Source: Pararhizobium arenae | Lineage (GTDB): Bacteria; Pseudomonadota; Alphaproteobacteria; Rhizobiales; Rhizobiaceae | Direction: 5' to 3' | Length of the DNA: 64,000 nt | NCBI RefSeq assembly: GCF_001931685.1 | Contig: NZ_MOOY01000003.1 | Location: 1-64,000, forward strand | Shown: in pieces, positions 52,247 to 61,940 of the stretch | Layout: every line of letters starts with the position of its first letter | Numbering within the stretch: position 1 is the first letter of the stretch | Made by a program: the position numbers and the translations under genes | The notes under the pieces: model-generated | Told to the model about the DNA's origin: nothing | Seen by the model: the letters and a program-made list of their open reading frames with translations, nothing else | The model's database searches: none

Positions 52247-52753
52247 TTGAACTTTTTGGACCGTATCACCAGTGAAGTACGACTGATGTTTCGCCGCCCC
52301 GTGCGCGTTCAGTGTGCTGCATTGTGTTATCGGTTCAAGAAGAAGAGCGCCCAGCCGGAGATGCTCGTCATCACCAGCCGCGATACCGGCCGTTGGGTCA
52401 TTCCCAAGGGCTGGCCGATGGATGGCAAGACATCCCATGAAGCCGCCGCGCAGGAGGCTTGGGAAGAGGCGGGCGTCAAGGGTGAGGTCAGCGAGCAGAG
52501 CATCGGCTATTACACCTATTCCAAGGGCCTCGATCACGGCATGAAGGTGGCTTGCCGCGTTCAGGTCTATCCGATCGTCGTGTTCGAGATGGCTAGGCGC
52601 TTCAAGGAAAAGGGGGTGCGCAAGCTCGAATGGGTAAGCTTCCCGGAAGCGGCGTCACGCGTGGCAGAGCCGGAGCTGAAGGAACTCATCCTGCGGTTTG
52701 AGCAACAATTGCTCGATACGATGCGTCCGCAGCCATTATCGGCCGCCGGCTAA
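52247..52753 (+). CDS. NUDIX hydrolase
   Basis: A 168-residue protein. WVIPKGWPMDGKTSHEAAAQ, EAWEEAGVKGEV is the NUDIX box with Gln where Arg is usual in the REUxEExG core; this variant is common in rhizobial proteins of this group, which cleave nucleoside diphosphates linked to other groups (diphosphoinositol/dinucleotide type). The start is TTG at 52247 with AAAGGA 10 bases upstream, since the protein begins NFLDRITSEVRLM. The following 170 bases to the phosphate permease hold no gene. Confidence 0.8.
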   Translation: MNFLDRITSEVRLMFRRPVRVQCAALCYRFKKKSAQPEMLVITSRDTGRWVIPKGWPMDGKTSHEAAAQEAWEEAGVKGEVSEQSIGYYTYSKGLDHGMKVACRVQVYPIVVFEMARRFKEKGVRKLEWVSFPEAASRVAEPELKELILRFEQQLLDTMRPQPLSAAG

Positions 52754-52914
52754 ATATCTTCATCCCCTGATCGCATGGAAGATGCCGCTTTCCCTCGTGG
52801 CGCGCAAAGTGGATGCACACGCTTGCATTTCACAAAGAATCATTCGAAAGCGGCTAGAATGCGGGGAAACAAGCCGGTCGAGGGCTGGCAAAACAACAAG
52901 CCCCGAATGGAGAC

Positions 52915-54426
52915 GTGTCTGTGGCAAAATCACCGCCCAGCCTTGAAAAGCTGACGCTCGACAAGGATTTGGAGAAGGTCACCTTCAATGAAGAGGCATC
53001 GCATTTTGTGCTGAAGCCCTGGGCCGGGCTTGGTCTCGGCCTGCTCTTCATGCTGACCAGCGGCATGTTCGCAGCCCTCTATGTTCTGGAACAGCCCGGC
53101 TTCCTCATCATCGTATTTGCGGCCGTGATCGCCGGTTACATGGCGATGAACATCGGTGCCAACGATGTGACCAACAATGTCGGCGCTGCCGTCGGTTCGC
53201 GGGCGATCAGTCTGCCCGTGGCTCTTGTAATTGCCGCGGTCTTCGAAATCCTCGGCGCCTTGCTTGCAGGCGGCAATGTCGTCAGGACCGTGGAATCCGG
53301 CATCGTTTCCGCCAGTTATATGCCATCCGGCATGGCCTTCGTGTGGGTCATGATGGCCGCACTCCTGTCTTCCGCCATCTGGATCAATATCGCGACATGG
53401 TCCGGGGCGCCGGTTTCGACGACGCATTCGGTGATCGGCGGCATCATGGGTGCCGGTATCGCCGCAGCCGGCTTTTCCGCGGTGCAATGGCTGCCCCTGG
53501 CCGGCATCACGCTGAGCTGGATGGTTTCTCCCCTGCTGGGGGGTGGCATTGCAGCGGTGTTTCTCGCTTTTATCAAGACATTCCTGATCTATCGGGAAGA
53601 AAAGATCACGGCGGCGGTCTTCTGGATGCCGATCCTCATCGCCTTGATGTTCGGCATGTTCACCAGCTATTTCCTGCTGGCCGCGCTCGATCGTATCGTC
53701 GAAATTGCCACATGGAAGGGTCTCGTGGCGGGGATCGGCGTGGGGCTGCTCACGTTTTTCGTCATGCGCCCCGTCATCCGGCGGCAGGCAATCGGCCTCG
53801 ACAACCGCAATCAGTCTCTGCGCAAGCTGTTTTCGATCCCTCTCATCTTTTCCGCGGCCCTGCTTTCCTTTGCGCACGGCGCAAACGACGTGTCTAACGC
53901 CGTAGGGCCGCTGTCGGCGATCGTCACCGAACTGACTACCAGCAGCGTCGGACCGTATTCCGCAGTTCCGCTCTGGGTCATGCTGATCGGGGCATTGGGC
54001 ATTTCCTGCGGGCTTTTGCTGTTTGGCCCGAAACTGATCCGGGTGGTCGGCGAGGAAATTACGCGTCTCAATCCCATGCGCGCCTTTTGCGTGGCGCTCG
54101 CGACAGCCGTCACCGTGATCATGGCATCCGCCATGGGCCTGCCCGTCTCCACGACCCACACCGCTGTCGGCGCCGTCTTCGGCATCGGCTTTTTCCGCGA
54201 ATGGTACACCCGCAATTCCGCGCGGCGGCTGGAGTATGTGCGCAAGAAAACCGGCCATGAAGAGTTCCAGCGCCGCGCGCCGCAAAATCCCGATGAGAAA
54301 CATCGCCGCCGGCTCGTTCGCCGCTCGCATCTTTTGACAATCGTGGGCGCATGGGTGATCACGGTGCCGATTTCGGCATTGCTTTCGGCCGCCATGTACG
54401 GTCTTTTCGACCTGTTTTTCATGTAA
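52915..54426 (+). CDS. PiT-family inorganic phosphate transporter
   Basis: A 503-residue permease. The family's duplicated signature is seen: IGANDVTNNVGAAVGSRAIS and HGANDVSNAVGPLSAIVTEL, plus SGAPVSTTHSVIGGIMGAGI and GLPVSTTHTAVGAVFGIGF. About 10 to 12 membrane segments. It imports phosphate with protons or sodium. The GTG at 52915 follows GGAGAC. It precedes rsmE by nine bases. Together with ppx and phoX it belongs to the phosphate-handling genes of this region. Confidence 0.9.
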   Translation: MSVAKSPPSLEKLTLDKDLEKVTFNEEASHFVLKPWAGLGLGLLFMLTSGMFAALYVLEQPGFLIIVFAAVIAGYMAMNIGANDVTNNVGAAVGSRAISLPVALVIAAVFEILGALLAGGNVVRTVESGIVSASYMPSGMAFVWVMMAALLSSAIWINIATWSGAPVSTTHSVIGGIMGAGIAAAGFSAVQWLPLAGITLSWMVSPLLGGGIAAVFLAFIKTFLIYREEKITAAVFWMPILIALMFGMFTSYFLLAALDRIVEIATWKGLVAGIGVGLLTFFVMRPVIRRQAIGLDNRNQSLRKLFSIPLIFSAALLSFAHGANDVSNAVGPLSAIVTELTTSSVGPYSAVPLWVMLIGALGISCGLLLFGPKLIRVVGEEITRLNPMRAFCVALATAVTVIMASAMGLPVSTTHTAVGAVFGIGFFREWYTRNSARRLEYVRKKTGHEEFQRRAPQNPDEKHRRRLVRRSHLLTIVGAWVITVPISALLSAAMYGLFDLFFM

Positions 54427-54435
54427 GAGGCTTTG

Positions 54436-55173
54436 ATGCGGGCCAATTTCCGGATGCAGCGGCTGTTCATCGATACGCCGCTTTCAAAGGGCGCCACCTA
54501 TGAGGCGACCAAGGAGCAGTACAATTATCTCGTCAATGTGCTTCGGTTCGAGGAAGGTGCCGTCGTGCTCGTCTTCAACGGGCGCGATGGCGAATGGCAG
54601 GCGGAGCTTTCATTTCCAACCCGCAAGCGGCTGATCCTGATCGCGACCGAACAGGCCCGGCCGCAGCCGGCGCCATGCGATCTCCATTATCTGTTTGCGC
54701 CGCTGAAAGTGGGCCGGCTTGACTATCTGGTGCAGAAGGCCGTCGAGATGGGGGCAGGGCTGCTCCAGCCGGTGATGACCCAGCATGTGCAGGGCAAGCT
54801 CGGAAGCCTCGATCGCGTGCGGGCCAACGTCATCGAGGCCGCGGAGCAATGCGGCGTGCTCGGTATTCCCGATGTGGCCGAACCGCGCAGGCTCACGGAT
54901 ATCCTTGAGACCTGGCCGAAGGAGCGCCGTATCATCTTCTGTGATGAAGGCGATGAAGGACAAAATCCCCTGCCGATCCTCTCGCGGATCACGGAAAGCA
55001 AACACGCGCTGCTGATCGGTCCGGAGGGCGGGTTCTCCGACGACGAGCGCAGGCTGCTTCGAAGCCTGGAATTCGTCACAGCCATTCCACTTGGGCCGCG
55101 TATCCTGCGGGCCGATACGGCAGCGGTTGCCGCCATGGCCGTCATTCAGGCCGCGATCGGCGACTGGAAGTAA
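54436..55173 (+). CDS. rsmE: 16S rRNA (uridine-N3-)-methyltransferase RsmE
   Basis: A 245-residue SPOUT methyltransferase that methylates U1498 of 16S rRNA. N-terminal PUA-like part: [38 protein letters not shown] knot: [20 protein letters not shown] and [20 protein letters not shown]. The ATG at 54436 with AAGAGG upstream is chosen over the adjacent TTG. It follows the PiT gene by nine bases. Confidence 0.92.
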   Translation: MRANFRMQRLFIDTPLSKGATYEATKEQYNYLVNVLRFEEGAVVLVFNGRDGEWQAELSFPTRKRLILIATEQARPQPAPCDLHYLFAPLKVGRLDYLVQKAVEMGAGLLQPVMTQHVQGKLGSLDRVRANVIEAAEQCGVLGIPDVAEPRRLTDILETWPKERRIIFCDEGDEGQNPLPILSRITESKHALLIGPEGGFSDDERRLLRSLEFVTAIPLGPRILRADTAAVAAMAVIQAAIGDWK

Positions 55174-55317
55174 CGTCCTCGCCTGTTTGCGACATGCTTT
55201 TTCATGCTGTTGATTTTTTGAACGCGCCTTGAAAGAATTTCACTTGCGCGGTGGCCCAATCCGGTTCAAGCAGCCGGAGCCTTTCCGCCTGTTCCATCCA
55301 TTCAGAAGAAGATGCCC

Positions 55318-56691
55318 ATGGCTCGCGATACCACCGATCAGACCCCGATTGCCTCGATCGCCGAACTGAGCGACTATCTGGCTCAAGGGTCCAAAACGGT
55401 AGATCGCTTCCGCATCGGCACCGAGCACGAAAAATTCGCCTTCTTCAAGGCCGATAACAGTCCTGTTCCCTATGATGGCGAAGCCAGCATTTCCGCGCTG
55501 CTCAACGGCATGGCGAAGAAGAGCGGCTGGGAGCCGATCATCGACGCCGGCAAGATCATCGGCCTCGTCGAGCAGTCCGGCCGCGGCGCGATTTCGCTGG
55601 AGCCGGGCGGCCAGTTCGAGCTTTCGGGCGCGCCGCTCGAAAACATCCACGAGACCTGCAAGGAATCGAACCGGCATCTGGCTGATCTGCGCGAGATCGC
55701 CGAGCCGCTCGGCATCCGTTTCCTCGGCATGGGCGGTAGCCCGAAATGGTCCCTGGCGGAAACCCCGCGCATGCCGAAATCCCGCTACGACATCATGAGC
55801 CGCTACATGCCGAAGGTCGGCACCAAGGGCCTCGACATGATGTATCGCACCTGCACGATCCAGGTGAACCTCGATTTCTCCTCGGAAGAGGACATGCGCC
55901 GCAAGATGCAGGTGTCGCTGAAGTTGCAGCCGCTGTCGACGGCGCTGTTTGCCAGCTCGCCCTTCACCGAAGGCAAGCCGAACGGCCTGCAGTCCTGGCG
56001 CGGCGACATCTGGCGCGATACCGATAACCAGCGTGCTGGCGTTCTGCCCTCCGCCTTCAAGCCGGAGTTCGGTTTCAAGGATTACGTCGAATGGGCACTG
56101 GACGTGCCCATGTATTTCGTGGTGCGCGACGGCCGTTATCATGACTGTACGCATGTGACCTTCCGCCAGTTCATGAATGGCGCGCTGAAGGGCGAAATCG
56201 CCGACTGGCAGCCGAACATGGGCGACTGGACCAACCACCTCTCCACGCTCTTCCCTGACGTGCGCCTGAAGCGCTTTCTCGAAATGCGCGGCGCCGACGG
56301 CGGTCCGTGGCGTCGCATCTGTGCGTTGCCGGCTTTCTGGGTCGGCCTTCTCTATGACGATGCGGCGCTGGATGCAGCAGAACAGCTGACACGCCACTGG
56401 AGCTATGAAGACACGCTATCCATGCGCGATGCCGTGCCTGCAGAAGGTCTGAACGCCAAGCTCAACGGCGTCTCGCTCTTCGATATCGGCCGCGAGGTTA
56501 TCGGCATCTCCCGCCTCGGGCTCCAGAATCGCAAGCGACTGAACGGTGACGGCATGGACGAAAGCATCTTCCTGTCGCCGCTCGACGAGGTCATCGCCAA
56601 GAAGGCGACTCTCGCGGAAGACATGCTGGCGCTTTATAATGGCCGCTGGAACGGTTCCGTAGAGCCGGTCTTCGAGGATTATCAGTATTGA
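55318..56691 (+). CDS. gshA: Glutamate-cysteine ligase (GCS2/plant type)
   Basis: A 457-residue enzyme that joins glutamate and cysteine with ATP, the first step of glutathione synthesis. Blocks: RFRIGTEHEKFAFFKADN, GRGAISLEPGGQFELSGAPL, RFLGMGGSPKWSLAETP, YRTCTIQVNLDFSSEEDMRR and CTHVTFRQFMNG. This matches the alphaproteobacterial/plant GCS2 group rather than the enterobacterial type. The start at 55318 (MARDTTDQ) is usual; an ATG at 55312 is possible. A single gene, 144 bases after rsmE. Confidence 0.93.
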   Translation: MARDTTDQTPIASIAELSDYLAQGSKTVDRFRIGTEHEKFAFFKADNSPVPYDGEASISALLNGMAKKSGWEPIIDAGKIIGLVEQSGRGAISLEPGGQFELSGAPLENIHETCKESNRHLADLREIAEPLGIRFLGMGGSPKWSLAETPRMPKSRYDIMSRYMPKVGTKGLDMMYRTCTIQVNLDFSSEEDMRRKMQVSLKLQPLSTALFASSPFTEGKPNGLQSWRGDIWRDTDNQRAGVLPSAFKPEFGFKDYVEWALDVPMYFVVRDGRYHDCTHVTFRQFMNGALKGEIADWQPNMGDWTNHLSTLFPDVRLKRFLEMRGADGGPWRRICALPAFWVGLLYDDAALDAAEQLTRHWSYEDTLSMRDAVPAEGLNAKLNGVSLFDIGREVIGISRLGLQNRKRLNGDGMDESIFLSPLDEVIAKKATLAEDMLALYNGRWNGSVEPVFEDYQY

Positions 56692-56814
56692 GTTAGCCGG
56701 CATCGCAGAAAGCGATTTGCTGCGGACTTTTTCCCGTTATAGTGCAACGACATGGGTCGATTTGCCCGAAGCGCTCCATCGATTGTGGAACGCTTCAGCT
56801 GGAGAGGGTCTTAC

Positions 56815-57636
56815 ATGCTTCCGCTTTTTGACGTGATGCTGAATGCGCAGAATGGCCAGGCGATGGAGGTCATGGCCCGACAATTCGGACTTGCGCAAGA
56901 GCAGATGGCGAAGGCGACCGCGGCCCTCATGCCGGCATTTTCGACGGCGATGAAGCGCAATGCTTCCAATCCCTACGATTTCAGTGCCTTTCTCGCCGCC
57001 ATGACGAGCGGAAACCACGCGCAATATTTCGAGGACATGACGAAAGCCTTTACTCCGCAGGGTCTGGCGGACGGCAATGGCATTCTCGGCCAGCTTTTCG
57101 GCTCAAAGGAAATGTCGCGGGCAATCGCGGCGCAGGCGGCGCAGATGACCGGCATCGGCCAGGAGATCTACAAGCAGATGCTGCCGGTCATGGCGACGGC
57201 GCTCATGGGCGGGCTCTTCAAGCAGGCGACGGACCAGATGACCGGTGCCGGCAATGCTTTTGCCAACACGCCGTTCGCGCCGATGATGCAATCCTGGCTG
57301 GAGGCCGCGGGCCTTGCCCGGAAGCCCGAGCCGGTCGCCAATCCTTTCGACAATCCCTTCACCCAGGCCATGCAGGCCTTCTTCCAGCCGACACCGGTCG
57401 AAAAGAAACCCGCGCCGGCAGACATCTTTGCCGGCAATCCCTTCATGAAGGCGTTTCAGGACATGATGACGGCCGGCAGCCCGCCCGGTGAGAAGCAGAA
57501 GCCGGCTGATAAAAGGATGATGGCGCCGTTTGCGGAGATGGTCGGCACCATGTTCGACAGCGGTATCGAGGCCCAGAAAGAATATCAGAAGGCGATCGAC
57601 GGCCTGTTCGAGACATACCGTCCGAAGGGCGTTTAA
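56815..57636 (+). CDS. DUF937-like protein
   Basis: A 273-residue protein with an Ala/Met/Gln-rich helical start: LFDVMLNAQNGQAMEVMARQ, FGLAQEQMAKATAALMPAFS, then NPYDFSAFLAAMTSG and GILGQLFGSKEMSRAIAAQA. This fits the DUF937 pattern of YidB-like helical proteins. The C-terminal half is Pro/Phe-rich (NPFDNPFTQAMQAFFQPTP). The start at 56815 follows GGAGAGGG. A RIME-like element with a hairpin follows. Confidence 0.75.
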   Translation: MLPLFDVMLNAQNGQAMEVMARQFGLAQEQMAKATAALMPAFSTAMKRNASNPYDFSAFLAAMTSGNHAQYFEDMTKAFTPQGLADGNGILGQLFGSKEMSRAIAAQAAQMTGIGQEIYKQMLPVMATALMGGLFKQATDQMTGAGNAFANTPFAPMMQSWLEAAGLARKPEPVANPFDNPFTQAMQAFFQPTPVEKKPAPADIFAGNPFMKAFQDMMTAGSPPGEKQKPADKRMMAPFAEMVGTMFDSGIEAQKEYQKAIDGLFETYRPKGV

Positions 57637-57638
57637 GG

Positions 57639-57737
57639 CATATGTCGCAAAAGTGTGCCGCGGTTTTGCGGAAAGACATGCGTAAAAACAAAAACCTAAA
57701 GCGTACGCGAATCTGAAAGATCGCGAGACGCTTTAGT
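57639..57737. repeat. RIME-like dispersed repeat, copy 2
   Basis: Contains TATGTCGCAAAAGTGTGC, GCGGTTTTGCGG and AAAGACATGCG, then AAAGCGT...ACGCTTTAG, which can fold into a hairpin ending in TTTTT. It lies just after the DUF937-like gene and may serve as its terminator. It matches copy 1 at 36985. Confidence 0.7.
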
Positions 57738-57740
57738 TTT

Positions 57741-58328
57741 TCAGGTGCCAACCGCGCCGTAACGGAGGCCATCCAGAAACAGCGCCACCATTCGTCTTGC
57801 TTGAGACGTATCGCCGTTCGCATCGGGTGCGGAGAGGCTGGCCACAGCGCGCAGCAGGTCCTGAGGCTCGATGCCGCTTCTAATTTCCCCGGCGGATGCG
57901 GCCGCATCCAGCAGGTTTTGCAGAGCCGGGCGAAGCCGCTCCTGGAAATAGGCAGGCAGACCGTCGAAGGCCGGATCGCCGGAATGCAAGGCGGCCGCAA
58001 GCCCTCGCTTGGTCGCGATGAAATCCATATAGCGCTCCATCCAGCGCGACAGCGCCTCGCCGGGCCCGTGGGAGGCCGCCAGAACCGGGGCCGCATCCGC
58101 GCAGGCGTCGACCTCATGGCGAAAAACGGCAATCACCAGATCCGATCGTTCCGGAAAGTGACGGTAGACCGTGCCGATCCCGACGCCGGCTTTTTCGGCT
58201 ATTTCTCGCACCGGCGCATCCACACCCGATGTCGCGAAGATTTTTGCTGCGGCCTGAAGCAGTAAATCCAGATTGCGTTTTGCGTCCGCCCGTACGGGCC
58301 GGTCCGGATTTTTGCCGGTCTCCAACAC
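57741..58328 (-). CDS. TetR-family repressor
   Basis: A 195-residue regulator. Helix-turn-helix: RNLDLLLQAAAKIFATSGVD, APVREIAEKAGVGIGTVYRH, FPERSDLVIAVFRHEV. The C-terminal ligand domain is typical in length. GTG at 58328 with GGAGAG upstream is the best start; the frame upstream to 58451 runs through the operator region. It is divergent from the aldo-keto reductase and most likely represses it, as the gap holds paired ACGGAAC/GTTCCGT half-sites. Confidence 0.85.
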   Translation of the reverse strand: MLETGKNPDRPVRADAKRNLDLLLQAAAKIFATSGVDAPVREIAEKAGVGIGTVYRHFPERSDLVIAVFRHEVDACADAAPVLAASHGPGEALSRWMERYMDFIATKRGLAAALHSGDPAFDGLPAYFQERLRPALQNLLDAAASAGEIRSGIEPQDLLRAVASLSAPDANGDTSQARRMVALFLDGLRYGAVGT

Positions 58329-58374
58329 CTGTCTCTCCTCACATTTCGAATTATCCGACGCGCCACCTTGATAA

Positions 58375-58436
58375 ACGGAACAATGTTCCGTATATAAATG
58401 GAGCGACGTTCCGTTTGTTCTTTTAGCACGGAACGT
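58375..58436. promoter_or_regulatory. TetR operators
   Basis: Perfect palindrome ACGGAAC-AAT-GTTCCGT (58375-58391) plus a second, wider inverted pair with nine-base arms, ACGTTCCGT (58406-58414) and ACGGAACGT (58428-58436). Four half-sites lie in the divergent gap. Confidence 0.7.
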
Positions 58437-58474
58437 CAGTCTAATCCACACATCAGCATATATAGGAGACGGAT

Positions 58475-59506
58475 ATGCAATATCGAACGCTGGGACGGAT
58501 AGGCATTAAGGTCAGTCCGTACTGCCTCGGGGCGATGATGTTCGGTGCCGCCGGCAATCCGGATCATGATGATGCCATTCGCATCATCCACAAGGCGCTG
58601 GATGCCGGCATCAATTTCATCGACACGGCCGACATCTACAGCCGGGGCGAATCCGAGGAAATCGTTGGCAAGGCCATCAAGGGGCGGCGCGACGATATCG
58701 TGCTCGCCACCAAAGCGCATCTGCCGATGGGGGACGATCCGAACCAGCAGGGAAACTCGCGGCGCTGGATCACCCGCGCGATCGATGACTCCCTTCGTCG
58801 CCTGCAGACCGATTACATCGATCTCTACCAGATCCATCGGCCGGCGCCGGACACCGATATCGAGGAGACGCTCTCCGTCCTGACCGACCTGATGCGGGCC
58901 GGCAAGGTTCGTGCGATTGGCTCCTCGACCTTCCCGGCATCGGAAATCGTCGAGGCGCAGTGGGTGTCAGAGCGTCGGGGGCTCGCCCGATTCCGTGCGG
59001 AACAACCGCCTTACTCGATCCTCAATCGTGGCATCGAGCGGGAGGTTCTGCCTGCGTGCCAGCGCTACGGCATGGGTGCCATCGTCTGGAGCCCTCTGGC
59101 GATGGGTATGCTGACCGGACGTTATCGCCGCGGGCAGGAAATGCCGGACAGCGCCCGCGCCCGGCGGTTCCCGCGGCAGATGGCGGATGAGCGCCGTCTC
59201 GATGCCATCGAACGACTGATCCCGGTCGCGCAGGACGCGGGCCTGTCGCTTACCCACATGGCCATGGCATTTGTCGTTGCCCATCCCGGCGTGACCTCGG
59301 CAATTCTAGGCCCTCGCAAGATGGAGCATCTCGACGATCTTCTGCTCGGCGCCGACGTCGCCCTTGGCGACGACGTCCTCGACAAGATCGACGCCATTGT
59401 TCCGCCGGGCACAGATTTGGGGCTGCTGGAAGCGGCATATAACCCCCCGGCAATCACCACGGCAACGCTGCGCCGTAGACCACTGGTCGAGCGCAACGCC
59501 GCTTGA
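58475..59506 (+). CDS. Aldo-keto reductase
   Basis: A 343-residue NADPH-dependent oxidoreductase of the barrel type. MQYRTLGRIGIKVSPYCLGA opens the barrel; FIDTADIYSRGESEEIVGKA holds the catalytic Asp and Tyr; VLATKAHLPMG the Lys; DYIDLYQIHRPAPDTDIEET the His. SLTHMAMAFVVAHPGVTSAI follows. It should reduce an aldehyde or ketone. A TetR gene divergent from it with strong operators suggests induction by the substrate or a toxic compound. Confidence 0.9.
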   Translation: MQYRTLGRIGIKVSPYCLGAMMFGAAGNPDHDDAIRIIHKALDAGINFIDTADIYSRGESEEIVGKAIKGRRDDIVLATKAHLPMGDDPNQQGNSRRWITRAIDDSLRRLQTDYIDLYQIHRPAPDTDIEETLSVLTDLMRAGKVRAIGSSTFPASEIVEAQWVSERRGLARFRAEQPPYSILNRGIEREVLPACQRYGMGAIVWSPLAMGMLTGRYRRGQEMPDSARARRFPRQMADERRLDAIERLIPVAQDAGLSLTHMAMAFVVAHPGVTSAILGPRKMEHLDDLLLGADVALGDDVLDKIDAIVPPGTDLGLLEAAYNPPAITTATLRRRPLVERNAA

Positions 59507-59609
59507 ACATACCCCGGTCGCGGACATCCGGTCCGCGGCCGGATCGCCACCGGCCGGCCGTCGCATCTCCCGGAAGGCCGTGGGCATAATTGAAATCAGG
59601 AGAACGGAT

Positions 59610-59816
59610 ATGAGTCTCAACAGAATGTTTTTCAAACGCAAGCGCGACCAGCTTGTGCTGCAGGAACTCCAGTCCATGAGCGACCACTCGCTGGATGACA
59701 TCGGCCTTTCGCGCATGCAGGTTCTTTATCCCGCGCCGCGGCGATCCCTGCGCAGATGGCTTTCGCGTCGGGCTGAATCTGGCGCCACCGGCAAGCCGAT
59801 GGATAGTCAGGCCTGA
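59610..59816 (+). CDS. DUF1127 protein, small
   Basis: A 68-residue basic protein: MFFKRKRDQLVLQELQSMSD, HSLDDIGLSRMQVLYPAPRR. The conserved L-x3-sDhsLdDIGLsR core defines DUF1127. Such small Arg-rich proteins in Rhizobiaceae bind RNA or take part in carbon and phosphate adaptation. GGAGAACGG precedes the ATG. Confidence 0.8.
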   Translation: MSLNRMFFKRKRDQLVLQELQSMSDHSLDDIGLSRMQVLYPAPRRSLRRWLSRRAESGATGKPMDSQA

Positions 59817-59881
59817 CCCAGGTTTCGACTGAGGGGCGTGACCGTCCCTCTGTCTTTTCATTTTGAGGATCAAACGACAGC

Positions 59882-59929
59882 CGAAGAAAGAAAAAGCCCG
59901 GTGTCGATCTTGGGATCGGGACACCGGGC
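59882..59929 (-). terminator. Terminator of the second DUF1127 gene
   Basis: GCCCGGTGTC (59896-59905) pairs with GACACCGGGC (59920-59929); on the - strand it is followed by CTTTTTCTTTC. Confidence 0.65.
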
Positions 59930-60095
59930 AAGCAGCAGGGTCTATTGGCTCTAACCCTGCGGGGAAGGAGGGGCGCGCAGAGGCGGCTGCGCGCCTGCCA
60001 TGGCAGCCCGCGGGACATGCGGACGCACGGCAAATCGGGAAATCGGACGGATTGCTCAAGCCTCACGCTTTTCGAAATCCGCCGGGGCAGGCAGG

Positions 60096-60401
60096 TCAGG
60101 CTTCGGACTGCTCCTTGTAGAGAGCATCCCGATAATAATTGCGCGTACGGTGCCGCGCAGCCTGGGTCAGATGGGCACCGACATCATCGAAGAAAGCCGA
60201 CGTCATCGCTGTACGCACGTCTTCGCGGCAGAGGCCTAGATCGAGCAGCTGGCGGTCGTCGAGTTCGTCGAGGCGGACGAGTGCGGTTCGGTTTCGCAAT
60301 ACGCGCCAGATCGTCGCCATCAGGGCGACCAGGCCGTTGCGTCGGGAGGCAGCCGCCGTCCCTGCAAGGGTGGGGCCAAGGGCGTAATCTGTCGTGCGCA
60401 T
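60096..60401 (-). CDS. DUF1127 protein, extended
   Basis: A 101-residue protein starting at 60401 with AAGGAGC upstream. An N-terminal extension of about 35 residues precedes LVALMATIWRVLRNRTALVR, LDELDDRQLLDLGLCREDV, the DUF1127 core; a C-terminal HLTQAARHRTRNYYRDALYK tail follows. Such longer members are common in Rhizobiaceae. It is divergent from a LysR gene, with 207 bases between them. Confidence 0.75.
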   Translation of the reverse strand: MRTTDYALGPTLAGTAAASRRNGLVALMATIWRVLRNRTALVRLDELDDRQLLDLGLCREDVRTAMTSAFFDDVGAHLTQAARHRTRNYYRDALYKEQSEA

Positions 60402-60608
60402 CGGGAAGCTCCTTTTCACAGGCACGAAAAGACCCATCCTCCGGGGAGGTCATGAAGAGAATGGGTCAAACTGGATGATCCGGAAGAGTTGGTCTCGCCG
60501 GAGCGGTGATTTGCGGTGTTTGCAAAATCAAATTCGCAAATCCTTATTGATCAGTCCAACGAATGTTTCTAATGATATCTATCAAACAATCTTATGGGTA
60601 TTTCGGCC

Positions 60609-61559
60609 ATGTCCGCACCGCTCGATATCGATCAGTTGCAAACCTTCGTTGCCATCGCCGATACGGGCAGTTTTACCAAGGCGGCCGAGCGGGTCTTCAA
60701 GACCCAGTCGGCGGTCTCCATGCAGATGCGCCGACTGGAAGAGCGGATCGGCAAGCAGCTTTTCGCCAAGGACGGGCGCGGCAACCGGCTGACAAGCGAA
60801 GGCGACCGGCTTCTCAACTTCGCCCGCCGCATGATCCGTCTCAACAACGAGGCCATAGCCTCCTTCGACGACAACCGGCTGGAAGGCATGCTGCGTATCG
60901 GCACGCCGGACGACTATGCGGACCGCTACATGCCCGAAATCATCATGCGCTTTGCCAAGACACATCCGAACGTCGAGCTCTATATCGTCTGCGAGCCTTC
61001 CGTGGATCTCGCGGAAAAGATGGCAAAGGGTGATCTCGATATCGCGCTGGTGACCCACAATCCCCGCGCCCGCGCCTCGGATGTTGTGCGCACCGAGCCG
61101 CTCTGCTGGGTCAGCTCCATCAACCATCCGCTGCCGGAAAACGCGCCGGTGCCGCTTGCGGTCGGCAAACGGGATTGCCTCTGGCGGCAGGCGGCCTGTG
61201 CGGCGCTCGATGCGACCGGCAAGGAATATCAGATCCTGTTTACGAGCTGGTCCTCCACCGTGGTCGCATCGGCCGTGCTCGCCGGCATGGCGGTGTCGGT
61301 ACTGCCGGAATCGGCGTTGCGAACCGGCATGAAAGTGCTCACGCAGGCCGATGGTTTCCCCGCATTGGCACCGGTGCAGATCGGCATCATGAAGCGTCCG
61401 GGGCTTTCCCCTTCGCTCTCGAATGCCATCAGCAACCACATCACCGCCTGCCTCGACAACATCACGCCGGTTTCCGCCAGCGACGATCTCGATGGCGATG
61501 TGAAGAGTTTCCCGCGCTACCCGCGCCTGCGCCAGAGCCATATGCTGCCTGGCTGGTAA
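60609..61559 (+). CDS. LysR-family regulator (LrhA-like)
   Basis: A 316-residue LysR regulator. Helix-turn-helix: LQTFVAIADTGSFTKAAERV, FKTQSAVSMQMRRLEERIGK, LFAKDGRGNRLTSEGDRLLN. The sensing half includes GMLRIGTPDDYADRYMPEII, VVASAVLAGMAVSVLPESAL. The target is not evident; the divergent DUF1127 gene is one possibility. The start is placed at 60609; an in-frame ATG at 60594 has no better ribosome site. A hairpin terminator follows. Confidence 0.82.
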   Translation: MSAPLDIDQLQTFVAIADTGSFTKAAERVFKTQSAVSMQMRRLEERIGKQLFAKDGRGNRLTSEGDRLLNFARRMIRLNNEAIASFDDNRLEGMLRIGTPDDYADRYMPEIIMRFAKTHPNVELYIVCEPSVDLAEKMAKGDLDIALVTHNPRARASDVVRTEPLCWVSSINHPLPENAPVPLAVGKRDCLWRQAACAALDATGKEYQILFTSWSSTVVASAVLAGMAVSVLPESALRTGMKVLTQADGFPALAPVQIGIMKRPGLSPSLSNAISNHITACLDNITPVSASDDLDGDVKSFPRYPRLRQSHMLPGW

Positions 61560-61577
61560 GGGATCCGACCCAATAAA

Positions 61578-61611
61578 AAGGCCGCATCCTCGAAGTGAGG
61601 CTGCGGCCTTT
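61578..61611 (+). terminator. Terminator of the LysR gene
   Basis: AAAGGCCGCA (61578-61587) and TGCGGCCTTT (61602-61611), with a smaller inner stem. Confidence 0.7.
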
Positions 61612-61940
61612 GCATTATCGCTCTATTATAAAAATCGGCCGCGGGGCCTAAATGCCTGCAATAGGTTTTGGTAAAAAATCACCGCCTTCGTGGCCAGCGG
61701 TGGCGCATCAATAGCTGAGCTCGATGACAAACCGAAGATGGTGCATGTGACCATTTTTGGGTCAGAACTGAAATTTCGCTCACACATGGTTAACCCGGAC
61801 ATCGGCTGCGTGCGCGCGCCCGTGATGCCTTTGCCGTTGTATTCATGTCGAGAATCTAATGTTTGACGAGAATGGAGTCTTGCGCGGCCGCACGCCAAAC
61901 CGCGCGTCTCGATGACGCGCGGCAGAAGCGGACGAAAGGA
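61612..61940. other. No gene recognised
   Basis: About 330 bases between the LysR terminator and the L,D-transpeptidase. Only short unsupported frames are present. Confidence 0.5.
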
